A stretch of 6,099 bases of DNA. Origin: JBFGCM01 sp041581135. GTDB lineage: Bacteria; Actinomycetota; Acidimicrobiia; Spongiisociales; UBA5794. The translations under genes and the position numbers were made by a program. Positions within the stretch are counted from its first letter, which is position 1. Each line of letters starts with the position of its first letter. The stretch is from positions 1 through 6,099 of the forward strand of contig JBFGCM010000134.1 in assembly GCA_041581135.1 (NCBI GenBank), given 5' to 3'. Shown piece by piece: positions 1-5,997 of the stretch. Under the pieces are notes generated by a model. The model was not told where the DNA came from and did not search any database. It worked only from the letters and a program-made list of their open reading frames with translations.

Positions 1-42
1 ACCCGTCAGGTCTACGGCGGCACGATGCTGGCGCGGGACTGA
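1..42 (+). CDS. C-terminal end of an upstream gene (partial, unidentified)
   Basis: The first frame is open from the window edge and reads TRQVYGGTMLARD followed by TGA at 40-42. It would be the last 13 residues of a plus-strand protein whose body lies outside the window. The peptide looks like ordinary protein, but it is too short to assign a family. The other two plus frames are also open here (one to 103, the other into the next gene), so the choice of frame rests only on the plausible residue composition. If real, about 97 bp separate it from the lipoprotein start, enough room for that gene's own promoter. Confidence 0.35.
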   Translation, partial: TRQVYGGTMLARD

Positions 43-73
43 GGCGATGCCGCGTCGAGGCGCCCGAGAATCC

Positions 74-103
74 GGGAACCTGCCGCCCGCCATCGACGTC
101 TGA
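74..103 (+). promoter_or_regulatory. Candidate ECF-sigma-type promoter for the lipoprotein gene
   Basis: GGGAACC (74-80) is followed after exactly 16 nt by CGTCTGA (97-103). This resembles the GGAAC / CGTC pattern of extracytoplasmic-function sigma factors. Transcription would begin around 109-112, giving a leader of roughly 30 nt that contains the strong Shine-Dalgarno site at 127-134. The target being an envelope lipoprotein fits this sigma class. The match is by eye; a chance match in GC-rich DNA is possible. Confidence 0.35.
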
Positions 104-126
104 ATGGAATCGCACACCCCACCTCG

Positions 127-134
127 AAAGGAGG
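127..134 (+). promoter_or_regulatory. Shine-Dalgarno site that sets the lipoprotein start
   Basis: AAAGGAGG is near-perfect anti-16S complement and lies 5 nt before the ATG at 140. It rules out the in-frame ATG at 104, which would put 12 charged and polar residues in front of the signal peptide and place the ribosome site inside the gene. Confidence 0.85.
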
Positions 135-139
135 AACCG

Positions 140-670
140 ATGGCACCACGACGTCTGAGCCTGTTGATTGCCATCTTTGCTCTGGTCGCCGCCGCCTGCG
201 GCACCGATACCGCCGAACCGGCACCAAGCGATGCGGGTGACGTACCCGCTGCCGCCGGTGCCTGTCTCGAGGGAACCGTTGACTGCAACGACACGCTCGA
301 GCCCGGGGAGGTTCCGCCCGACCTCCCGCCCAGCGACGAGCCCCCGCCCGCAGGTGGCGGCACCTCGGGTGCCCTCGTCGACGGCGGCCTGACCGTATCC
401 GAGGCGCTCGAAACCGACGCCACCGGAGTCCTGGCGGTGCAGGGTCACATCGTCGACGACGGCACCACCGCACGCTTCTGCGAAGCCTTGGCCGAGTCGT
501 TCCCGCCGCAGTGTGGGGGCGCGTGGGTCGAGGTGAGCGGCTACGAGGCCACGATCGACCCCGACGATCTGACGACCGGCCAGGGTGTCACGTGGACCGA
601 CCACTCGGTCGTGCTCTTCGGCGACCTCGTCGACGGCACGCTCATCGTGGATCCCACAGCTACCGGCTGA
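140..670 (+). CDS. Secreted lipoprotein with small Cys-containing C-terminal domain
   Basis: The product is 176 aa. Residues 1-20 are a lipoprotein signal peptide: basic MAPRR, a hydrophobic stretch to about residue 19, then the lipobox VAAAC with Cys20 as the lipidation site. The protein is therefore predicted to be anchored on the outer face of the membrane. Residues 21-80 are a low-complexity Ala/Pro/Asp/Glu linker that includes Cys42 and Cys49. Residues 83-171 form a compact, probably beta-rich domain with FC at 113-114 and PPQCGG at 122-127, then V-x-V-x-G and G-V-T-W-T (149-153) segments. This pattern recalls uncharacterised actinobacterial lipoproteins with an OB-like core; that recollection was not tested. 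Cys114 with Cys125, and Cys42 with Cys49, could form disulfides outside the cell. The function is unknown. The gene stands alone, with a candidate ECF promoter upstream and a convergent gene downstream. Confidence 0.85.
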   Translation: MAPRRLSLLIAIFALVAAACGTDTAEPAPSDAGDVPAAAGACLEGTVDCNDTLEPGEVPPDLPPSDEPPPAGGGTSGALVDGGLTVSEALETDATGVLAVQGHIVDDGTTARFCEALAESFPPQCGGAWVEVSGYEATIDPDDLTTGQGVTWTDHSVVLFGDLVDGTLIVDPTATG

Positions 671-682
671 TCAAGCGGCGCT

Positions 683-704
683 CGACCCGGATCAGCCGGG
701 GTCG
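683..704. terminator. Inverted repeat between convergent genes, possible bidirectional terminator
   Basis: CGACCCGG (683-690) can pair with CCGGGGTCG (696-704), leaving one unpaired G and a 5-nt loop. It sits 12 nt after the lipoprotein stop and covers the stop codon of the convergent acetyltransferase gene (692-694), so it could serve both transcripts. No T-run follows on either strand, so classical intrinsic termination is uncertain; GC-rich actinobacteria often use such U-poor hairpins. Confidence 0.4.
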
Positions 705-1189
705 GGCGCCGGCTCGAATCCCAGCGACGCGTAGAGCGACACGGCCGCGTGGTTGTGGCTCATCACCCGCAACCCGACGCACGATTCACCGGCCACCGCG
801 GCGGCAGTCGAGACCGCACCGACGAGTCCTCGCCCCAGGCCGCGGCGGCGATGGGACCGATCGGTGAACAGCTCGATGATGAACGGGCATGGCGGCGTGT
901 CATCCCACGGGGCGCGCCGCACTGTCATGACGGCAGCCACGACGTCGCCGCCCTGCTCGATGAGCAGGGTGGCCGGAGGCCACAGCTCGCCGTACTCCCC
1001 GGCGAAGGACGCCTCGACGTCGGCGAGCGCCTCCTCGAGAGTGGCACAGGCCTCGCCCGCCTCGTAGGCGTCGAAGTAGAGGCGCCCGACACCGACGGCG
1101 TCCGCCTGCTCCATCGTTCGCATCGAGTAGGGAGGGCTCACGATCACCGGTTGCCGGGTGGCTCTGGCTGTCAACGTGAGCTGGCTCAC
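692..1189 (-). CDS. GNAT-family N-acetyltransferase
   Basis: The 165-aa product transfers an acyl group from acyl-CoA to an unidentified amine. The acetyl-CoA pyrophosphate loop (motif A, R/Q-x-x-G-x-G/A) is R114-R-R-G117-L-G119-R-G, preceded by the strand FIIELFTD (103-110). The C-terminal motif B region is NHAAVSLYASLGFEP (146-160), the usual 'N-x-x-A-x-x-L-Y-x-x-L-G-F' signature. The length is that of one GNAT domain. The start is GTG at 1189, whose GTGA overlaps the TGA of the amylase gene by 4 nt and so implies translational coupling. There is no clear Shine-Dalgarno site there. The in-frame ATG at 1123 (residue 23) would remove the putative first strand and also lacks a ribosome site. 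It is the second gene of a two-gene unit with the amylase. The substrate cannot be told from the sequence. Confidence 0.88.
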   Translation of the reverse strand: MSQLTLTARATRQPVIVSPPYSMRTMEQADAVGVGRLYFDAYEAGEACATLEEALADVEASFAGEYGELWPPATLLIEQGGDVVAAVMTVRRAPWDDTPPCPFIIELFTDRSHRRRGLGRGLVGAVSTAAAVAGESCVGLRVMSHNHAAVSLYASLGFEPAPDPG

Positions 1190-3045
1190 AAGCGCACCAC
1201 GACGGCTTGGTTCTCTGTGATGACGGTGGTCTCGTTGGCGTCGGCGCTCACCGTGGCGTCCCCGAGCAGAACGGCGGGGTCGGCGGATGGCACCGTCAGC
1301 CGGATCTCGCCGAGAGGGTGATCCCGGTCGAGGAGCACGAGGATGCGCTCGCCGTTCCATTCCCGCAGGTAGGCCACGGCGCTCAACCCCCACCACAACG
1401 GGCGGAACGGTCCATACCGCAGAGCCGGGTGTGCGTTGCGGAGTGCGGCCAGTTGTCGTATCAGTGACCGCTGCTCCTCGTTCCACGATGCTTCGTCGTT
1501 CCACGGGAACGGCTCGCGGCTGTGCTCGGTGGGGTGCGGCTCGATGGCGATCTCGTCCCCGTAGTGCACCGACGGCGACCCGGGGAGGGTGAACTGCATG
1601 ATGGTGGCGAGGCGCAGCCGGTCGGCGTCGCCCCCCACCTTCAGCTGGAACCGCAATGTGTCGTGACTCGACAACAGCAGCTGGGAGGCACCCACCGGCT
1701 CCGGCGCGTACTTGGCATACATCCGCACGAGCCCCTCGACCACCTCGGCAGCATCGGACTCCTCCTCGCCGAAGAAGCTGAGCATCAGCTCGTTGAAGGT
1801 GTAGTTCATCACCGAGTCGAACTGGTCGCCCTGCAACCACGGTCCGGCGTCGCCCATGACTTCGGCGAGGAGGAAGGCGTCTGGTTTGACCTCCTTGACG
1901 GCCGCTCGGAACTTGGGCCAGAACTCTTGGTCCACGTACCGCACCACGTCCATCCGCCAGCCATCGATGTCGAACTCGCGCACCCAATAGCGAGCGACGT
2001 CGAGGAAGTACGACTGCGCCGCCTCGTTGGTGAGGTCGATGCGCGGCATCGACGGAAGGCCGAACCATCCGTCGTACGGGCTCTCGATCATCGGACCCTC
2101 GCCCGAGACCACTCGAACCGGGACACCTGATTGCTCCTCGAAGCCGTCCCAGAACCGCAGGAGTCGTTCAGGATTCGCCCGGAGCCGTCGCACCGTGTCG
2201 GGTCGCACGATCACCTCGAACGGATGGCTGCGGATATCGAACCAGTCGTAGTAGTCCGAAGCCGGGCCGCGCTCCACGACGTCGGCAAAGGGGAACCAGC
2301 GTGGATGACAGTGGTTGAACGAAGCGTCGAGCATCACCCGGATGCCTGTCGAGTGGCAGGCCTCGACCAAGCGGCGCAGTGCGTCGTCGCCGCCCAGCAT
2401 CGGGTCGACGGAGTAGAAGTCGGTGGTGTCGTAGCGGTGCGTCGACGGCGAGGAGAAGATGGGGTTGAGATACAGCAGATCCACCCCGAGGTCGGTCAGG
2501 TACCCGAGCCGCTCCGTGATCCCGTCGAGATTGCCGCCGTGATGAAGGAGCCAGTCCGGATCTGCGCCCCACGCCGGCCCCTCGATGTCGCCCGAGCGGC
2601 AAAAGCGATCGGGGAAGATCTGATAGATGAAGGCACCCCTCGCCCACTCGGGAAGGTCGACTCTGGGCACGGTGTCCGGGTTCAGCATCCAGCGATCGAG
2701 GCGCTCGACGCCACCGGCGACCCCCTGCGGCACGCGGTAGACCGCACGACCGGTGTCCGCCCTGAGGGCAAACGTGTGGGCCACCGTGTCATCGACGGCC
2801 GGGATGGTCGCCTCCCACACGGAGGTCTCGGGCCCGGCGGCCGTGAGACTCATCGGATGTCCCGTACCGTCGGCCATGACGACGACGGCCTCCGTGAACC
2901 GAGGTTCGGTGATCAGTCGTAGGCGGAGCCCGGAGTCGACACGTGCCACGTGGGCGACGTCACCCGGGTCGTAGCTGGTTCGCCACGGGTACAGAGAGCC
3001 ATCTTCCCCGTAGTACTTCATGTCTGGGAACAGGTGGTCGTCCAT
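1186..3045 (-). CDS. GH13 alpha-amylase family, neopullulanase/cyclomaltodextrinase-like
   Basis: The 619-aa product has no signal peptide, so it probably hydrolyses maltodextrins or cyclodextrins in the cytoplasm. Residues 1-120 look like the N-terminal beta domain (CBM34-like) of GH13_20 enzymes. The catalytic barrel begins at FIYQIFPDRF (139-148). Conserved regions: LLYLNPIFSSPSTHRYD (190-206); region I DASFNH (240-245); MPRID (333-337); region II GWRMD with nucleophile Asp366; region III LLAEV with acid/base Glu395; region IV SSHD with Asp462. The spacings 366-395-462 equal those I recall for Thermus maltogenic amylase (328-357-424). The C-terminal beta domain starts around 545. Two oddities: about 40 extra residues between regions I and V, and VVRYVD after the nucleophile where relatives have VANEVD. 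The ATG at 3045 follows GGAGG by 5 nt, so an upstream TTG at 3111 is not the start. It leads a unit with the GNAT gene. Confidence 0.95.
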   Translation of the reverse strand: MDDHLFPDMKYYGEDGSLYPWRTSYDPGDVAHVARVDSGLRLRLITEPRFTEAVVVMADGTGHPMSLTAAGPETSVWEATIPAVDDTVAHTFALRADTGRAVYRVPQGVAGGVERLDRWMLNPDTVPRVDLPEWARGAFIYQIFPDRFCRSGDIEGPAWGADPDWLLHHGGNLDGITERLGYLTDLGVDLLYLNPIFSSPSTHRYDTTDFYSVDPMLGGDDALRRLVEACHSTGIRVMLDASFNHCHPRWFPFADVVERGPASDYYDWFDIRSHPFEVIVRPDTVRRLRANPERLLRFWDGFEEQSGVPVRVVSGEGPMIESPYDGWFGLPSMPRIDLTNEAAQSYFLDVARYWVREFDIDGWRMDVVRYVDQEFWPKFRAAVKEVKPDAFLLAEVMGDAGPWLQGDQFDSVMNYTFNELMLSFFGEEESDAAEVVEGLVRMYAKYAPEPVGASQLLLSSHDTLRFQLKVGGDADRLRLATIMQFTLPGSPSVHYGDEIAIEPHPTEHSREPFPWNDEASWNEEQRSLIRQLAALRNAHPALRYGPFRPLWWGLSAVAYLREWNGERILVLLDRDHPLGEIRLTVPSADPAVLLGDATVSADANETTVITENQAVVVRL

Positions 3046-3050
3046 ATCCG

Positions 3051-3055
3051 CCTCC
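3051..3055 (-). promoter_or_regulatory. Shine-Dalgarno site that sets the amylase start
   Basis: On the minus strand GGAGG is followed by CGGAT and then ATG at 3045, a 5-nt spacing. It selects this ATG over a TTG 66 nt upstream, which would add 22 unconserved residues and abut the divergent gene's start codon. Confidence 0.8.
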
Positions 3056-3067
3056 GTCGAATCGGTC

Positions 3068-3073
3068 ACACTA
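3068..3073 (-). promoter_or_regulatory. Candidate -10 box for the amylase-GNAT unit
   Basis: TAGTGT on the minus strand fits the actinobacterial TAnnnT form of the -10 element and would start transcription near 3060, leaving a leader of about 15 nt that still contains the GGAGG site. I see no TTGACA-like -35 box at 16-18 nt, so confidence is low. Confidence 0.3.
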
Positions 3074-3074
3074 C

Positions 3075-3090
3075 GCCGTCTGAAGGCGGC
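3075..3090. other. Short inverted repeat in the divergent intergenic region
   Basis: GCCGTC-TGAA-GGCGGC forms a 6-bp stem (with one G-T pair) and a 4-nt loop. It lies midway between the amylase and metallopeptidase genes, between the two candidate -10 boxes, and could be an operator for a dimeric repressor acting on both. It could equally be chance in GC-rich DNA. Confidence 0.25.
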
Positions 3091-3098
3091 CGAGGACG

Positions 3099-3104
3099 TA
3101 GCCT
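3099..3104 (+). promoter_or_regulatory. Candidate -10 box for a leaderless metallopeptidase transcript
   Basis: TAGCCT (TAnnnT) ends 6 nt before the ATG at 3111. Transcription starting at the usual distance would begin at or next to the A of the start codon. That would explain why this gene lacks a Shine-Dalgarno site at normal spacing (the only purine-rich stretch, GAGGA, ends at 3096, 14 nt from the ATG). No convincing -35 element is visible. Confidence 0.35.
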
Positions 3105-3110
3105 GCAGCA

Positions 3111-3482
3111 ATGCCCGTCGAGATGAACCGAGCCGAATTCGAGGACCTCGTCGCCGAGGCGCTGGATCTCGTTCCCGATGAGCTGTCCCGGCACATGGAG
3201 AACGTCGCCGTGGTGGTGGCCGACGTGCCGACTCCGGCCCAGCGCCGTCATGCCAGGGGCCGCACCCTGCTCGGTCTCTACCAGGGTGTTGCGCTCACCC
3301 GGCGCAGTGCGATGTCCTACCAGGCGGTCATGCCGGACCGCATCACCATCTTTCGTCACGCCCACCTCGCCATCTCGCCCACTGTCGACGCGCTGCGGCG
3401 GCGTGTCGCCAAGACCGTGATCCACGAGATCGGCCACCACTTCGGCATCAGCGACGAGCGCCTGCACGAGCTCGGTTGGTGA
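3111..3482 (+). CDS. Small zincin metallopeptidase (PF06262 / Zincin_1-like)
   Basis: The product is 123 aa with no signal peptide or membrane segment. The C-terminal motif HEIGHHFGISDERLHELGW (105-123) contains HExxHxxGxxD: His105 and His109 as zinc ligands, Glu106 as general base, and Asp115 as probable third ligand. The N-terminal part (EFEDLVAEALDLVPDEL, 9-25) and the segment LLGLYQGVALTRRS (53-66) with DRITIFR (76-82) match what I recall of this short actinobacterial family, so the gene looks full-length. Proteolytic activity and substrate are unproven for most members. The ATG at 3111 is preceded by TAGCCT at 6 nt rather than a ribosome site; ATG at 3123 (MNRAEF) is an alternative start. 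It is transcribed divergently from the amylase and lies 28 nt ahead of the sulfatase gene in the same direction. Confidence 0.88.
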   Translation: MPVEMNRAEFEDLVAEALDLVPDELSRHMENVAVVVADVPTPAQRRHARGRTLLGLYQGVALTRRSAMSYQAVMPDRITIFRHAHLAISPTVDALRRRVAKTVIHEIGHHFGISDERLHELGW

Positions 3483-3496
3483 GCGGCCACCCCGGA

Positions 3497-3502
3497 TAGG
3501 AT
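3497..3502 (+). promoter_or_regulatory. Candidate internal -10 box before the sulfatase gene
   Basis: TAGGAT (TAnnnT) ends 8 nt before the sulfatase ATG at 3511, within the 28-nt gap after the metallopeptidase stop. It could give a leaderless sulfatase transcript. The overlapping AGGA (3498-3501), 9 nt from the ATG, is the only ribosome-site-like sequence and is weak, so the same bases may do one job or the other. Confidence 0.33.
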
Positions 3503-3510
3503 CAGCCGCC

Positions 3511-4926
<1,416 letters not shown>

Positions 4927-4949
4927 TGGCACCTGCGGTTGCGCACCAA

Positions 4950-4972
4950 GCCGGCGCTGAGAGACGCCCGGC
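4950..4972 (+). terminator. Candidate terminator hairpin after the sulfatase gene
   Basis: GCCGGCG (4950-4956) pairs with CGCCCGGC (4965-4972) with one bulged C and an 8-nt loop, starting 24 nt after the sulfatase stop. No T-run follows. It is placed where the metallopeptidase-sulfatase transcript would end, and has the same one-bulge, U-less form as the repeat at 683-704. Confidence 0.35.
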
Positions 4973-5000
4973 ACGCTGCGGGCATCAAAGGGGGTAGAAG

Positions 5001-5144
5001 ATGGCGACCAACGAGCATGAGCGGGTCGTGCCCCGGCCGAGTCGGTCCATCCGCGCTCCGCCCCGAGGGAAGCCTCTGGTCACGGGCGGCCACGAGACTG
5101 GTGGACGCGTTCAACACCGCTTTCCCGCGGGAGGCGGTACGTGA
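5001..5144 (+). CDS. Possible small protein, or start of a frameshifted gene
   Basis: An ATG at 5001 sits 5 nt after AAAGGGGGT (4987-4995), a reasonable ribosome site, and opens a 47-codon frame ending in TGA at 5142-5144. The product is Arg/Pro/Gly-rich, starting MATNEHERVV, with no motif, signal peptide or membrane segment that I recognise. By my count 20 of the first 24 codons end in G or C, like neighbouring genes, but only 14 of the last 23 do. From about 5074 the next frame instead has 35 of 44 codons ending in G or C, up to TGA at 5203-5205, and reads like real protein (LVDAFNTAFPREAVRDE). A small gene of about 68 aa broken by a one-base frameshift near 5070-5090 would explain this; chance would too. 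Confidence 0.22.
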   Translation: MATNEHERVVPRPSRSIRAPPRGKPLVTGGHETGGRVQHRFPAGGGT

Positions 5145-5150
5145 CGAGCC

Positions 5151-5181
5151 GAGCCCATCGAACTCGGTGCGAGCCCGTCGA
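5151..5181 (+). repeat. Near-identical 11-bp direct repeat, 20-bp period
   Basis: GAGCCCATCGA (5151-5161) and GAGCCCGTCGA (5171-5181) differ at one base and are offset by exactly 20 bp, about two helical turns. They lie roughly 70-100 bp upstream of the expected deoD transcription start, so they could be a tandem activator or repressor site. They also fall inside the possible shifted small ORF. Confidence 0.35.
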
Positions 5182-5230
5182 TCCGCCGGCGTGCGCCTGG
5201 ACTGAGCGAAGTACGGCAATCCGGATGGCG

Positions 5231-5241
5231 TAGGCGATAAT
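5231..5241 (+). promoter_or_regulatory. Candidate -10 region of the deoD promoter
   Basis: TAGGCGATAAT contains GATAAT (5236-5241), five of six matches to TATAAT. Transcription would start near 5247-5249 and leave a leader of about 25 nt with the ribosome site at 5261. No TTGACA-like -35 box is clear at 16-18 nt upstream (around 5212-5219), so an activator may be needed. Confidence 0.45.
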
Positions 5242-5260
5242 GGCCCCCGGCCAGACCACC

Positions 5261-5266
5261 GGAGGT
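5261..5266 (+). promoter_or_regulatory. Shine-Dalgarno site that sets the deoD start
   Basis: GGAGGT lies 6 nt before the ATG at 5273. This start gives MPTPHI, which aligns with the MATPHI N-terminus of E. coli DeoD; the in-frame ATG at 5240 would add 11 residues not found in the family. Confidence 0.88.
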
Positions 5267-5272
5267 CCCGTC

Positions 5273-5989
5273 ATGCCCACGCCCCACATCAGCGCCGAGC
5301 CCGGTGACTTCGCCGAGTCGATCCTGCTTCCCGGCGACCCGCTGCGTGCCCAACACATCGCCGAGACCCATCTCGAGGACGCCAGGCAAGTGACCGCGGT
5401 CCGCAACATGCTCGGATTCACCGGCACGTACCAGGGCATGCCCATATCGGTCATGGGCACCGGCATGGGAATCCCGTCGGCTTCCATCTACGTCAAGGAG
5501 CTGATCACCGAGTACCAGGTCCGCAATCTGGTGCGGGTTGGATCGTGTGGCGGCATCTCGCGCGCCGTCGAGATCCGGGACGTGATTCTGGCCGCCGGCG
5601 CGTGCACCGACTCGTCGGTGAACCGGGCTCGCTACGGCGGCATGGACTTCGCCGCCATCGCCGATTTCGACCTCTTGCGCCACGCTCACGCTGCGGCGCT
5701 GGCTCGCGGGGTGCCCGTCAAGGTGGGCAACTGCCACTCGGCCGACCTCTTCTACGATCCCCGGCCAGAGCGTTTCGATCTGATGGAGAATCTCAACGTC
5801 TACGCCGTCGAGATGGAGGCCGCCGGCTTGTATGGGGCTGCCGCCGAGTTCGGAGCCAGGGCGCTGGCGATTCTCACGGTGAGTGATCACATCCGCACGG
5901 GGGCGTCGACCTCTTCGGATGAGCGTCAGCGCACGTTCAACGAAATGGTGCTCGTGGCGCTGGACGGCTTGGTGGCCGACGCCGCTTAG
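5273..5989 (+). CDS. deoD: Purine nucleoside phosphorylase, DeoD type
   Basis: The 238-aa product carries out phosphorolysis of purine (deoxy)ribonucleosides to free base plus (deoxy)ribose-1-phosphate, in cytoplasmic nucleoside salvage and catabolism. It aligns along its whole length with the hexameric E. coli enzyme as I recall it. The phosphate and nucleoside site residues are all present (numbering includes Met1): His5, Gly21 and Arg25 in LLPGDPLRA, Arg44, Arg88 and Ser91 in RVGSCG, Phe160, the VEMEAAG segment with Glu180-Met181-Glu182, catalytic Asp205 in VSDHIRT, and Arg218. The bacterial high-molecular-mass form accepts both 6-oxo and 6-amino purines. The start is set by GGAGGT at 5261. 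The gene has its own candidate promoter, and its stop overlaps that of a convergent gene inside a perfect palindrome. Many actinobacteria are thought to rely on the unrelated-looking trimeric PNP, so a DeoD type here is mildly unusual. Confidence 0.97.
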   Translation: MPTPHISAEPGDFAESILLPGDPLRAQHIAETHLEDARQVTAVRNMLGFTGTYQGMPISVMGTGMGIPSASIYVKELITEYQVRNLVRVGSCGGISRAVEIRDVILAAGACTDSSVNRARYGGMDFAAIADFDLLRHAHAAALARGVPVKVGNCHSADLFYDPRPERFDLMENLNVYAVEMEAAGLYGAAAEFGARALAILTVSDHIRTGASTSSDERQRTFNEMVLVALDGLVADAA

Positions 5990-5997
5990 GCGTCGGC
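5975..5997. terminator. Perfect 9-bp palindrome across two convergent stop codons
   Basis: GCCGACGCC (5975-5983), loop GCTTA, and GGCGTCGGC (5989-5997) form an unbroken 9-bp GC-rich stem. It contains the deoD stop (TAG, 5987-5989) and the convergent gene's stop (TAA, 5986-5988), and is well placed as a shared bidirectional terminator. Neither strand has a following T-run. Confidence 0.6.

Larger units (their letters stand above)
4927..5272. other. 346-bp stretch without a confident gene
   Basis: Between the sulfatase stop and the deoD start this interval holds a GC-rich hairpin (4950-4972), a possible small ORF with a ribosome site (5001-5144) that may continue in a shifted frame to 5205, a near-identical 11-bp direct repeat spaced by 20 bp (5151-5181), and the deoD promoter and Shine-Dalgarno site. 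I see no tRNA-like cloverleaf or T-loop sequence and no insertion-sequence ends. Confidence 0.6.

Noticed and set aside
104..139. ATG at 104 as the lipoprotein start
   Set aside because: It lacks a ribosome site and would put a charged 12-residue leader before the signal peptide; the AAAGGAGG at 127-134 fixes the start at 140.
12..473. 153-codon minus-strand frame opposite the lipoprotein gene
   Set aside because: Extremely Arg-rich translation with no domain, while the opposite strand has a ribosome site, lipobox and plausible domain.
1190..2068. Upstream extension of the acetyltransferase frame into the amylase gene, as if a 458-aa fusion
   Set aside because: The extra part is Arg-rich antisense-like sequence in another frame of the amylase, with no domain. 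The GTG at 1189 gives a complete GNAT domain and a standard 4-nt overlap.
2131..2922. 263-codon plus-strand frame inside the amylase gene
   Set aside because: It lies opposite the catalytic barrel, whose conserved regions prove the minus-strand reading; no motif is seen in the plus frame.
5150..5190. Possible tRNA-like element in the intergenic region
   Set aside because: The GAACTCGGTGCGAGCCCG stretch loosely resembles a tRNA arm, but there is no T-loop sequence, acceptor stem or cloverleaf around it.
5240..5272. ATG at 5240 as the deoD start
   Set aside because: It overlaps the likely -10 box and adds 11 residues absent from the family; GGAGGT at 5261 and the MPTPHI N-terminus support 5273.
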